Assembly: GCA_963744115.1 (NCBI GenBank)
Contig: CAVUSI010000002.1
Location: 62,001 to 126,000, forward strand
Source: Chersky-267 sp963744115
Lineage (GTDB): Bacteria > Chloroflexota > Limnocylindria > Limnocylindrales > CSP1-4
Direction of reading: 5' to 3'
Length of the DNA stretch: 64,000 nt
Below the pieces are notes generated by a model that made no database searches, was not told where the DNA came from, and saw nothing but the letters and a program-made list of their open reading frames with translations. The position numbers were made by a program, and so were the translations under genes. Shown piece after piece: positions 1 through 7,341 of the stretch. Position 1 is the stretch's first letter, and every line of letters starts with the position of its first letter.

Positions 1-102
1 AACGAGTTCGCCGCCACGTACTCGCAGGCCATCCGGATCGCCCCGACCCGGTTCCTCGGCTGGACCGGTCGGAGCCGGCTGACGACCGCAGCCGGGGCCT
101 GA
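1..102 (+). CDS. C-terminal end of an unidentified protein (partial)
   Basis: The window opens inside a reading frame of 33 codons that ends in TGA at 100-102. Nearly every third base is G or C, like the neighbouring genes, so I read it as the tail of a real gene that begins to the left. The residues visible (for example FAATYSQAIRIAPTRF) do not let me name a family. The downstream gene has its own promoter-like hexamer, so it need not be in the same operon. Confidence 0.55.
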   Translation, partial: NEFAATYSQAIRIAPTRFLGWTGRSRLTTAAGA

Positions 103-168
103 CGACCGCGGGGTCGGGCGCGTCGATCACCGGCACCGGACCGGCCGCCGCCGGTGATCCCACGGCGC

Positions 169-174
169 TACGCT
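169..174 (+). promoter_or_regulatory. Putative -10 box of the DUF389 gene
   Basis: TACGCT matches the TANNNT hexamer seen before many genes in this window. It lies about 40 bases before the ATG at 214, leaving a leader that carries a GGAGG ribosome binding site. Confidence 0.4.
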
Positions 175-213
175 GCCGATCGACCAGGTCACGGTTCGGA
201 GGGCAGGCTGGAT

Positions 214-1215
214 ATGAGCGCGTTGACTGGACTCGTCCGGGCGAACCAGTTCACCCCGGACATCGTCCCGTGGTTCGAAGGCAAGCTGTTCTTCGAGGGG
301 GAGCGTCGTCGGCCGTACCTCGAGCAGTTCGCGATGCTGCTCGTCCTCTCCACGATCATCGCCACGGCGGGTGTCATCGGCGACTCGACCGCGACCGTCA
401 TCGGAGCGATGATCGTCGCCCCGTTGATGACGCCGATCATGGCCGTCGCGGCCGCGCTGGTCACCGGCCAGGTCGCGCGTGCGTCACGCTCGCTCCTGCT
501 GGTCGGCGTCGGGGTCGGAGCGGTCGTCGTGCTCAGCTGGGCGATGGGCCTGATCTACCCTGGCTTCCTGTCGTTCGAGACCAACGCCCAGATCCTCGGA
601 CGGACGTCTCCCCGGGTCATCGACCTCGTCGCGGCCCTCGCCTCCGGCGCGGCCGGGGCGTTCTGCATGAGCCGGAAGGACGTCTCGGACTCGTTGCCGG
701 GCGTGGCGATCGCGATCTCGCTGGTGCCTCCGCTGTGCGTCGTGGGCCTGTCGCTCGCCCACGGCCAGACTGCCGACGCCTCCGGAGCGTTCCTCCTCTT
801 CGCCGCGAACGCGCTGGCCATCCTGCTGGCCGGCGGCAGCCTGCTCGTCCTCCTCGGGCTCAGCGCGGCACGGACCGAGGATCTCCGCGGTCACGCCCGA
901 CGGAACGCCTTCATCGCGATCGGCTTGGCGATCGTCGCCGTGACCGTGCCGCTCGCGGCGACCGGGGTCCGCACGACTGCGGCCGCGCAGGACGGGGCAC
1001 GGGCGACGACCGTCGCCGACGACTGGGCTTCGACGACCGGCTACCGCGTCCGCGGCGTCGTCGTCGATGGCGACACGGTGGACGTGACGGTCACCGGACC
1101 CGGCGCCGAGCCGCCGGCGTCGTCGCTGGCCGCAGCGCTCGATGCGGCGCTCGGGCGCCCGGTCTCGCTCCGACTGGAGGCGATCCCATCGACGGTCCAG
1201 GAGGTCGGTCCCTGA
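214..1215 (+). CDS. DUF389 family integral membrane protein
   Basis: A 333-residue membrane protein of the DUF389 (TIGR00341-like) family. The diagnostic stretch is the segment STIIATAGVIGDSTATVIGA followed by MIVAPLMTPIMA, a near-invariant block of the family, near residues 45-90. About six hydrophobic segments follow, then a soluble alpha/beta C-terminal domain of about 75 residues. The ATG at 214 is chosen because GGAGGG at 198-203 sits 10 bases upstream; an earlier ATG at 154 lacks a site. No substrate or biochemical role is established for this family, so none is assigned. It stands alone: the next gene is convergent. Confidence 0.85.
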   Translation: MSALTGLVRANQFTPDIVPWFEGKLFFEGERRRPYLEQFAMLLVLSTIIATAGVIGDSTATVIGAMIVAPLMTPIMAVAAALVTGQVARASRSLLLVGVGVGAVVVLSWAMGLIYPGFLSFETNAQILGRTSPRVIDLVAALASGAAGAFCMSRKDVSDSLPGVAIAISLVPPLCVVGLSLAHGQTADASGAFLLFAANALAILLAGGSLLVLLGLSAARTEDLRGHARRNAFIAIGLAIVAVTVPLAATGVRTTAAAQDGARATTVADDWASTTGYRVRGVVVDGDTVDVTVTGPGAEPPASSLAAALDAALGRPVSLRLEAIPSTVQEVGP

Positions 1216-1231
1216 GCGTGATCCGGACCCC

Positions 1232-2158
1232 TTAGAGGCCGGCGATCGAGCGTGCGCTCATCCGTGGCCCCCGTCGCGGCGGCCCGATCCCGCCGGCCTC
1301 GATGAGGCGGACGACGCGACCGCGCTGCCCGCGATAGGGCTCGAGCAGCTCCAGCATCCGGGCGTCGTCGCCCCGCGGCTCGCCCGCGAGCGCGAAGGCG
1401 ACCATCGTCGGGAGGTGGTAGTCGCCGACGCTGACGGCGTCCGGATCCCCGAGCGCCACGCGGGCGACCTCCCCGACGGTCCACGGCCCGACGCCCATGA
1501 CCGACCCGAGGCGACGGTGGGCGTCCGGCAGGGCGAGCGTCGCGATCTCCTCGAGCCGGTCGGCCAGCCCGCCCACGCGCTTGAGCGTCTCGGCTCGTCG
1601 ACGTTCGAGCCCCAGCGGGTGGTAGGCGTGATAAGGCAGCTCGGCCAACCGGGCCGGCGTCGGCTGCAGCCGGAGCCCGAACGGACCGGGCGCGTCCTCA
1701 CCGTATGTGCGGATGAGCGCGCGGTAGACTCGCCGGGCCTCGTCGCCGGTGATCTTCTGCTCGAGGATCGCCGGGACCAGCGCCTCGACGACCGCACCGG
1801 TCCGTGGGAGGCGGACGCCGGTGAACCGGCGAGCGAGCTGCACGACGAGTCGGTCGGGCGGGTGGAGCCGGTCGAGCGCCGTCGGATCGTCGTTGAGGCC
1901 GAGCAGGTCCGCGGCTCCTCGAGCCGACCATGCGGCACCCGGCCCCCAGCCTCGGACGATCAGATCGGCACCCGTGTCGACGATCTCGACCGTCGCCGGA
2001 CCGTCGGGCGTCCTGCTCGCTCGGACCGCGCGACCGGTCGCGAGCCGGATCGTCGGGTCACCGTGGCCGTGACGCAGGGGCGACAGCGTCCGGACCAGCT
2101 CATAGCGGTCCGGTCGCGGGAATCGGGTCTCGACCGTCGGTCCGGCGACGAGCGTCAC
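1232..2158 (-). CDS. DNA-3-methyladenine glycosylase-like protein (AlkA/HhH-GPD family)
   Basis: A 308-residue base-excision repair glycosylase that would remove alkylated purines. The helix-hairpin-helix motif reads GVGPWT (222-227), followed by the GPD-type loop with the catalytic aspartate at about D246 (VGDYHLP). The preceding helix VPAILEQKITGDEARR is typical of this superfamily. The start is taken as GTG at 2158, which overlaps the stop of a 17-codon reading frame by GTGA; a longer same-frame extension would run through the divergent DUF2277 gene and looks non-coding. The substrate range cannot be read from sequence. Confidence 0.8.
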   Translation of the reverse strand: MTLVAGPTVETRFPRPDRYELVRTLSPLRHGHGDPTIRLATGRAVRASRTPDGPATVEIVDTGADLIVRGWGPGAAWSARGAADLLGLNDDPTALDRLHPPDRLVVQLARRFTGVRLPRTGAVVEALVPAILEQKITGDEARRVYRALIRTYGEDAPGPFGLRLQPTPARLAELPYHAYHPLGLERRRAETLKRVGGLADRLEEIATLALPDAHRRLGSVMGVGPWTVGEVARVALGDPDAVSVGDYHLPTMVAFALAGEPRGDDARMLELLEPYRGQRGRVVRLIEAGGIGPPRRGPRMSARSIAGL

Positions 2159-2208
2159 CCGCCCGGGGGCTCCCACCCGTCCGGAGCCAGCTCGAATCCA
2201 TCGGACAT
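2155..2208 (-). CDS. Possible 17-codon leaderless ORF overlapping the glycosylase start
   Basis: ATG at 2208 lies 7 bases after a TATCCT hexamer (2221-2216), the same geometry seen at leaderless genes in this window. The 17-residue frame (MSDGFELAPDGWEPPGG) ends in a TGA that overlaps the GTG of the glycosylase as GTGA. It may be a short upstream ORF that couples translation, or the true N-terminus of the glycosylase separated by a one-base deletion in the G-run at the junction. Confidence 0.35.
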   Translation of the reverse strand: MSDGFELAPDGWEPPGG

Positions 2209-2215
2209 GCGATGG

Positions 2216-2221
2216 AGGATA
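2216..2221 (-). promoter_or_regulatory. Putative -10 box (TATCCT) of the glycosylase transcript
   Basis: TATCCT read on the minus strand, 7 bases before the ATG at 2208. It faces away from the DUF2277 promoter, so 2209-2266 is a divergent promoter region. Confidence 0.4.
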
Positions 2222-2254
2222 GCGGCGTCGGACACGAGCCCTCGGGTCAGGCGG

Positions 2255-2260
2255 TACATT
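2255..2260 (+). promoter_or_regulatory. Putative -10 box (TACATT) of the DUF2277 operon
   Basis: TACATT ends 6 bases before the ATG at 2267, so transcription should begin at or very near the start codon. No purine-rich ribosome binding site is present. Confidence 0.5.
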
Positions 2261-2266
2261 TCCGCC

Positions 2267-2470
2267 ATGTGCAGAAGCATCAAGACGCTGCGTCGGGCGG
2301 ACGAGCCGGCGACGGACGAGGAGGTCGCTGCCGCAGCGCTCCAGTTCGTTCGGAAGGTAAGCGGCTATCGGGTCCCGTCCCAGCGGAACCGGGAGGCTTT
2401 CGAGGTCGCGGTCGACGAGATCGCTGAGGCCTCGCGTCGCCTGCTCGACACGCTCGCCGCCGCGCGATGA
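2267..2470 (+). CDS. DUF2277 family small protein
   Basis: A 67-residue protein that begins MCRSIKTLRRADEPATDEEV and continues with AALQFVRKVSGY and AVDEIAEASRRLLDTL. These are the hallmarks of the DUF2277 family, which is small, soluble, mostly helical and uncharacterised. Its start is set by the TACATT hexamer 6 bases upstream. Its stop overlaps the next ATG (ATGA), so it is the first gene of a four-gene operon. The family is often found near metabolic genes, but no function is known. Confidence 0.8.
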   Translation: MCRSIKTLRRADEPATDEEVAAAALQFVRKVSGYRVPSQRNREAFEVAVDEIAEASRRLLDTLAAAR

Positions 2471-3732
2471 CGGCGGCCCAGGCGCCGACCGGGCCGATCC
2501 GCCGTCCACCGACGTGGTGGCAGCGCACGGGCCTCGACGTCCGCGACGGCCGGCTGTCGATCGCGGGTCGGGACGCCGACCAGCTCGCTCGCGAGCACGG
2601 CACGCCGCTGTTCGTCTACGACCTCGAGCGGGTCGCCGAGAACGCCGTGCGGGTCGTCGGCGCGCTGGGTCGGGCCGGTCTCCACCATCGCGTCCGGTTC
2701 GCGCTCAAGGCGAACCACCAGCCCGAGGTGCTGGCGATCTTCCGCGGGCTCGGCGCGCCGGGGACGCCGTCGGCCATCGGCATCGACGCCTGCTCGCCGG
2801 GCGAGGTCCAGCTCGCGCTCGCCCACGGTTGGGCGGCTGAGGAGATCAGCTTCACCGCGACCAACCTGTCCGACCGCGACCTCGACGTCCTGCTCACGTC
2901 GGGCGTCCATCTCAATCTCGACGCGATCAGCCAGGTCGAGCGGGTCGGTCGTCGGGCGCCGGGGCTGCGGATCGGGCTCCGGGTGAATCCCGGTGCCGGA
3001 GCCGGGTATCACGAAGGTCTGGCGTACAGCGGGACCCGTCCGACCAAGTTCGGCATCTACGCCGATCGACTCGATGAAGCGGTCGACGCGGCTCGACGCC
3101 ACGACCTGACCATCGACCGGGTCCACTTCCACGCCGGCTCGGGCTGGCTCGCGGACGGGCTCCCGGCGTTCGAATCCGCGCTCAGCGCCGCGGCTGGGAT
3201 GGTCGACCAGCTGGTCGCGCGCGGCTGCCGGATCGACGAGGTCAACGTCGGCGGCGGGCTCGGGGCGCCGGCGCGCCAGGACGAGCGACCGATCGACCTC
3301 GACGCCTACGCCGCGGTACTGGCGAGGCATCTCGGGCCGCGCGGCGTCGCGGTCGGGGTCGAGCCGGGGGACTACCTGGTCAAGGATGCGGCGATCCTGC
3401 TCGGCGAGATCGTCACCATCGAGGACCGGGGCGGGACGCGCTTCGTCGGCCTCGATCTGGGCTGGAACGTTGACTGCTCGTACTTCATCTACCGGTTCGC
3501 GCAGGAGGTCGTCCTGTGCCGCGACGCCGAAGCCGAGCGGACCCAGCTCGTGACCGTGGCCGGCCACATCAACGAGGCGGGCGACATCTTCGCCGAGGAC
3601 TACCCGTTCCCGGAGGTCCGCGAGGGCGATATCGTGGCCCTGCTCAACGCCGGCGGGTACAAGCAGTCGATGAGCTCGACGCATTGCCTGCGCCCGATGG
3701 CGGACGCGCTGTTCCTGGAACGACGACCGTGA
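2467..3732 (+). CDS. LysA-like PLP-dependent decarboxylase family protein
   Basis: A 421-residue fold-type III PLP protein related to diaminopimelate and ornithine decarboxylases. The PLP lysine lies in RFALKANHQPEV, a phosphate-binding glycine run is VNVGGGLG, and the C-terminal beta-barrel ends in NAGGYKQSMSSTHCLRP. In diaminopimelate decarboxylase the catalytic cysteine sits in a GPxCESGD motif; here the block reads GHINEAGD, with Asn at about residue 369. HFHAGSGW replaces the usual HCHIGSQ. A canonical LysA activity is therefore doubtful. It overlaps its neighbours by ATGA and GTGA, so it should act with the downstream PLP enzyme and SDR. Confidence 0.75.
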   Translation: MTAAQAPTGPIRRPPTWWQRTGLDVRDGRLSIAGRDADQLAREHGTPLFVYDLERVAENAVRVVGALGRAGLHHRVRFALKANHQPEVLAIFRGLGAPGTPSAIGIDACSPGEVQLALAHGWAAEEISFTATNLSDRDLDVLLTSGVHLNLDAISQVERVGRRAPGLRIGLRVNPGAGAGYHEGLAYSGTRPTKFGIYADRLDEAVDAARRHDLTIDRVHFHAGSGWLADGLPAFESALSAAAGMVDQLVARGCRIDEVNVGGGLGAPARQDERPIDLDAYAAVLARHLGPRGVAVGVEPGDYLVKDAAILLGEIVTIEDRGGTRFVGLDLGWNVDCSYFIYRFAQEVVLCRDAEAERTQLVTVAGHINEAGDIFAEDYPFPEVREGDIVALLNAGGYKQSMSSTHCLRPMADALFLERRP

Positions 3733-4868
3733 CGACCGTGGCCCCCAGGCCCCTGGTGGGGCCCGATGTCGCGATCACGGCCCCGGAGCTGCCCGGCGGC
3801 CTCGACACGCCGTGTGCGGTCGTCGACCTCGACCGGCTCGAGCGGAACATCGCCCGGATGCAGGCGTCGGCCGACCGTTCCGGCGTCGCGCTCCGGCCGC
3901 ATGCGAAGACGCACAAGAGCGTCAAGGTGGCCGAGCTCCAGCTCGCGGCCGGTGCTCGCGGGCTGACCGTCGGGACCCTCGGCGAGGCCGAGGTCTTCGC
4001 CGACGCGGGCGTGGCCGACCTGTTCCTCGCCTACCCGATCTGGGCCTCCGATGGCAAGGCGCGACGGATCCGCGAGCTGCACGAACGGGTCGCGCTGCGG
4101 ATCGCGGTCGACTCCGTCGAGGGCGCCGAGGCCCTCGGCCGGGCGACGGCCGGGTCGACCCGGCCGCTCGAGGTCCTGGTCGAGCTGGACTGCGGTGGAC
4201 ACCGGACGGGCGCGACGCTCGACGAGACGGTCGCCATCGCCCGATCGGCCGATCGAGCCGGTCTCCGGACGATCGGGGTGATGACCTACGGAGGGCACGC
4301 ATATGCCAGGCGCGAGGCCATCGCCCCGGCCGGGGCCGACGAGGTGGAGATCGTCAGCCGGGCGGCCGACCTCCTCCGCGCCGCCGGTTTCGACATCATC
4401 GTGCTGAGCGTGGGGTCGACGCCGACGGCCTCACTGCCGGTCCCCGCCCCGGTCACCGAGGTCCGGCCGGGAACCTACGTCTACCACGACCGCGGCCAGG
4501 CATGGCTGGGGTCCTGTGGGCCGGACGACATCGCGTTCTGGGTCGCCACGACGGTCACGAGCCTGGCGGTCCCGGGCCAGGCGATCGTCGACGCCGGAGC
4601 AAAGGCGTTCGCCCGTGACGCGCTCCGAGCCGGCCCCGAGCTCGGCCTCGGCCTGCTGCCGACGCTGCCCGGGGTGCTCCGGGAGGTCAACGACTACCAC
4701 GGCTACGTCGAACCGAGGGGTTCGGGCCGCGGCCACCCGGGCGAGGTGCTGCCGCTGGTCCCGAACCACGTCTGCCCGGTCGTCGACCACTACGCGGAGA
4801 CCGTCATGGTGCGAGCCGGGCGCGTCGTCGACGTCTGGGCCGTCGACGCCCGTGGACGATCCCGGTGA
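3729..4868 (+). CDS. D-threonine aldolase / D-serine dehydratase-like PLP enzyme
   Basis: A 379-residue fold-type III PLP enzyme with an alanine-racemase-like N-terminal barrel. The PLP lysine is K60 in RPHAKTHKS, and the N-terminus LDTPCAVVDLDRLERNIARM is typical of the family. The C-terminal VPNHVCPVVDHY carries the His-x-Cys pair that binds the divalent metal in eukaryotic-type D-serine dehydratases and D-threonine aldolases. It would cleave or eliminate a beta-hydroxy-D-amino acid; the substrate is unknown. GTG at 3729 overlaps the previous stop (GTGA), which fixes the start. Confidence 0.8.
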   Translation: MTTVAPRPLVGPDVAITAPELPGGLDTPCAVVDLDRLERNIARMQASADRSGVALRPHAKTHKSVKVAELQLAAGARGLTVGTLGEAEVFADAGVADLFLAYPIWASDGKARRIRELHERVALRIAVDSVEGAEALGRATAGSTRPLEVLVELDCGGHRTGATLDETVAIARSADRAGLRTIGVMTYGGHAYARREAIAPAGADEVEIVSRAADLLRAAGFDIIVLSVGSTPTASLPVPAPVTEVRPGTYVYHDRGQAWLGSCGPDDIAFWVATTVTSLAVPGQAIVDAGAKAFARDALRAGPELGLGLLPTLPGVLREVNDYHGYVEPRGSGRGHPGEVLPLVPNHVCPVVDHYAETVMVRAGRVVDVWAVDARGRSR

Positions 4869-5665
4869 GCGAACGACGCGGTGACGGTGCCGCGCGCCCG
4901 ATGTCCGGCCGGGCCGCGGTCGTGACCGGAGCCGGTCGGGGCATCGGCTATGCGATCGCCGAACGGCTGGTCGACGACGGGGCGAACGTCGTCGTCGTTG
5001 ACATCGCGGCGGAGCGGATCGCCGCGGCGGCGGACCGCCTCGAGACCCGCGCCGGTCGTTCCGGCTCGGTGCTGCCGGTCGCGGCCGACTGCTCGGTCCG
5101 GGCCGACGTGGAACGATCGATCGGGGCCTGTCTCGAGCGGTTCGGGCGGCTCGACGTGTTCGTCGCCAACGCCGGGATCGGGGAGACCGTGCCGTTCCTC
5201 GATACGAGCGACGAGCTGTGGGATCGGACGATGGCGATCAACCTGCGCGGCGTCTTCCTCGGGATCCAGGCGGCCGGCCGGACGATGCGCGAGCGGGGCG
5301 GCGGCCGGATCGTCGCAACGGCGTCCACCAATGCCTTCTGGATGGAGACCGAGCTGACCGCCTACGACGCATCGAAGGCCGGGGTGGTGGGACTGGTTCG
5401 AACAGCGGCGATGGAGCTTGCGCCCCACGGGATCACGGTCAACGCGGTCGGTCCGGGGATGATCGCGACGGATCTGACCCGCGACACCGTCGAGGATCCC
5501 GAGCGATCCGCGATCTACCTCCGGCAGATCCCCGCCGGCCGGTTCGGGACGCCGGCTGACGTGGCCGGCGCCGTCGCCTTCCTCGTGTCGGCCGACGCGG
5601 CCTGGATCACCGGCCACGTGCTCGTCGTGGACGGCGGCCAGACGCTGGGCACGCCTCAGCCGTAG
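4865..5665 (+). CDS. SDR family oxidoreductase
   Basis: A 266-residue classical short-chain dehydrogenase. It shows the cofactor motif TGAGRGIG near residues 20-27, NAG (VFVANAG), a catalytic Ser in ATASTN, and YDASK for the Tyr/Lys pair. The acidic residue after beta-2 (VVVVDI) favours NAD over NADP. It is closest in style to 3-oxoacyl-ACP reductase or glucose dehydrogenase members, but the substrate cannot be named. GTG at 4865 overlaps the preceding TGA. Placement after a decarboxylase-like and an aldolase-like PLP enzyme suggests it oxidises or reduces their product. Confidence 0.8.
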   Translation: MSERRGDGAARPMSGRAAVVTGAGRGIGYAIAERLVDDGANVVVVDIAAERIAAAADRLETRAGRSGSVLPVAADCSVRADVERSIGACLERFGRLDVFVANAGIGETVPFLDTSDELWDRTMAINLRGVFLGIQAAGRTMRERGGGRIVATASTNAFWMETELTAYDASKAGVVGLVRTAAMELAPHGITVNAVGPGMIATDLTRDTVEDPERSAIYLRQIPAGRFGTPADVAGAVAFLVSADAAWITGHVLVVDGGQTLGTPQP

Positions 5666-5689
5666 GTCGGGGCGGCCGGCCGAGGCGGC

Positions 5690-5695
5690 TACACT
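5690..5695 (+). promoter_or_regulatory. Putative -10 box (TACACT) of fdhD
   Basis: TACACT ends 6 bases before the GTG at 5702 and lies just after the SDR stop, so fdhD probably has its own leaderless transcript. Confidence 0.5.
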
Positions 5696-5701
5696 CGGGG
5701 C

Positions 5702-6553
5702 GTGAGCGACGACGCGTTCGGGCCCGACTTGCCGATCCGCCACGCGACATCGGTGCGGATCGTCGCGGTCCGGGGGACGTCGACCGAGACCCGCCAGGAC
5801 ACCCTCGTCGGAGAGGAACCGCTCGAGATCCGGGCGGCCGGACCCGGTCAGGAGCCGGTCGCCGTGGCGGTCACGATGCGCACCCCCGGATCCGAGGACG
5901 AGCTGGCGGTCGGGTTCCTGCGGACCGAGGGGCTGATCGACGATGGCGACGTGACGGCTGTCGAGCTCGGCGACTCGGCGACCCTGTCCCGCCCGGACGA
6001 TACGGTGATCGTTCGCCTCCGCCGGGCGTTCGATCCGTCGCTCGTCGCCGAGCGTCACTTCGTCGCGACCGCGAGCTGCGGCATCTGCGGCAAGGCGTCA
6101 CTCGACGAGATCGCCGTCCGGTGCGACCCGATCCCGCCCGGACCGACCGTCTCCCGAGAGGTGGTGCTGACGCTGCCCGGTGCGCTTCGAGCGGCCCAGC
6201 GGGTGTTCGAGGCGACCGGCGGGCTCCACGCGTCGGGGCTCTTCGAGCCCGACGGGCGGATCGTCGCGGTCCGCGAGGACGTGGGGCGGCATAACGCACT
6301 CGACAAGCTCGTCGGCTGGGCCGTCCTCGGCGACCGGATGCCGCTCAATGGGTACGTCCTGCTGGTCAGCGGTCGGGTCAGCCTCGAGATCGTCCAGAAG
6401 GCGGCGGTCGCCGGGATCCCGATCCTGTGCGCCGTGTCTGCACCGTCCGACCTCGCGGTCGACGCCGCCGCGCGCTTCGGTCAGACGCTGATCGGCTTCC
6501 TTCGCGGCGACGGCTTCAACGTCTACACGGGTCCGGAGCGGCTGCGGTTGTAG
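5702..6553 (+). CDS. fdhD: Formate dehydrogenase accessory sulfurtransferase FdhD
   Basis: A 283-residue FdhD. This family transfers sulfur from a cysteine desulfurase to the molybdenum cofactor before it is inserted into formate dehydrogenase. The essential CxxC-type motif is SCGICGKASLDEI with C126 and C129. Other family blocks are EDELAVGFLRTEGLI and EDVGRHNALDKLVGWA, plus the C-terminal LVSGRVSLEIVQKA block that binds the guanine nucleotide of the cofactor. The GTG start is supported by the TACACT hexamer. It lies 1 kb from the FDH structural genes and is convergent with them. Confidence 0.93.
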   Translation: MSDDAFGPDLPIRHATSVRIVAVRGTSTETRQDTLVGEEPLEIRAAGPGQEPVAVAVTMRTPGSEDELAVGFLRTEGLIDDGDVTAVELGDSATLSRPDDTVIVRLRRAFDPSLVAERHFVATASCGICGKASLDEIAVRCDPIPPGPTVSREVVLTLPGALRAAQRVFEATGGLHASGLFEPDGRIVAVREDVGRHNALDKLVGWAVLGDRMPLNGYVLLVSGRVSLEIVQKAAVAGIPILCAVSAPSDLAVDAAARFGQTLIGFLRGDGFNVYTGPERLRL

Positions 6554-6952
6554 GTCGTGGCCCGTCGGCCGCTGGCGGCGAGCGCGCCATCGGTCACAAC
6601 GGGCATTGCTAGCGGACGAGCTACCGCGACGATCCAGCCTTGATCGACGCGTCCAGGGTCCCGCCGTCCGCCGTTCTACGAATGTCCGTGGTGATCTGCG
6701 GCTCAGGGCATCGTCCGAGTCCTCGATCGGGTCGGACAGACGTCCTTCTAAGAATGTCCGTACTATCGCGCGACGCCCGGCCGGCCCGGCAACGGGCGAC
6801 GGCGACGCGACGAGCGGCGGGCGACCGGCGGACCCCGACCGCGCGTCCCAACCTCGATCAGGCGGTGGCGGCTTCCTCCGCCGGGCTACGATGGTTTCCA
6901 GAGTCCACCCCGGCCGGGAGTGGCCAGCGCTGTGGGTGGTCGGCCTTCCGGA
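6554..6952 (+). other. Convergent intergenic region with a 16-bp direct repeat
   Basis: About 400 bases between the ends of fdhD and of a small membrane protein gene on the other strand. I see no convincing gene. The notable feature is a pair of direct repeats at 6674-6689 and 6746-6761, listed separately. A TACTAT hexamer overlaps the end of the second copy (6761-6766). Confidence 0.5.
6674..6761 (+). repeat. Two direct repeats, TTCTAMGAATGTCCGT, 72 bp apart
   Basis: Copies at 6674-6689 (TTCTACGAATGTCCGT) and 6746-6761 (TTCTAAGAATGTCCGT) differ at one base. Each starts with a TTC-TAM-GAA near-palindrome. They could be protein binding sites or remnants of an element; no gene reads from them obviously. 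Confidence 0.55.
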
Positions 6953-7339
6953 CTAGCGGCGGCTCGTCCTGGGCTGGTCCGCGGTGGGTTTCGTCGGGGT
7001 GCCCGTCGCGGATCCGGCGCTCGCCCCTGGCGTCGGCGGCGTCCGCTCGGGATCTACCGGTCCGCCGGCGTCCGGCGATGACCCCGTCGGCTCCGCCGGC
7101 GAACCCGGGGTCGCGGCCTGGCGGCTCGGGGCGGCGGCGACGGCGGCGTCGATCGAGCGCTTGAACCGAAGGATGAGGTAGCCGATGACGATGGCGCCGA
7201 CGACCACCAACGGGATGAGGATCCCGAGATCGGCAGCCGAGCCGAGGATGGCCAGGATCCCGATGACCGACAGGACCATCCCGGCCAGGCCGACCAGGTA
7301 CCACAGCCAGCGGAAGTGGTTCGGCAGCGGGCCGGACAT
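6953..7339 (-). CDS. Small membrane protein of the formate dehydrogenase operon
   Basis: A 128-residue protein with two hydrophobic segments (WLWYLVGLAGMVLSVIGILA and LGILIPLVVVGAIVIGYLIL) within the first 60 residues. The rest is a Pro/Ala/Thr/Ser-rich hydrophilic tail. ATG at 7339 lies 2 bases after the stop of the FdhA iron-sulfur gene, so it is co-transcribed and probably translationally coupled. I recognise no family. It might tether the otherwise soluble formate dehydrogenase to the membrane, but this is inference from position only. Confidence 0.6.
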   Translation of the reverse strand: MSGPLPNHFRWLWYLVGLAGMVLSVIGILAILGSAADLGILIPLVVVGAIVIGYLILRFKRSIDAAVAAAPSRQAATPGSPAEPTGSSPDAGGPVDPERTPPTPGASAGSATGTPTKPTADQPRTSRR

Positions 7340-7341
7340 CG

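Noticed and set aside
2467..3732. Annotating this gene as authentic lysA
   Set aside because: The catalytic Cys block is GHINEAGD instead of GPxCESGD and other substrate motifs differ, so I kept a family-level name.
6606..7164. Small plus-strand frames between fdhD and the FDH operon
   Set aside because: No start signal, Arg/Ala-rich composition and no family resemblance; they overlap the repeats and the antisense of a membrane protein gene.
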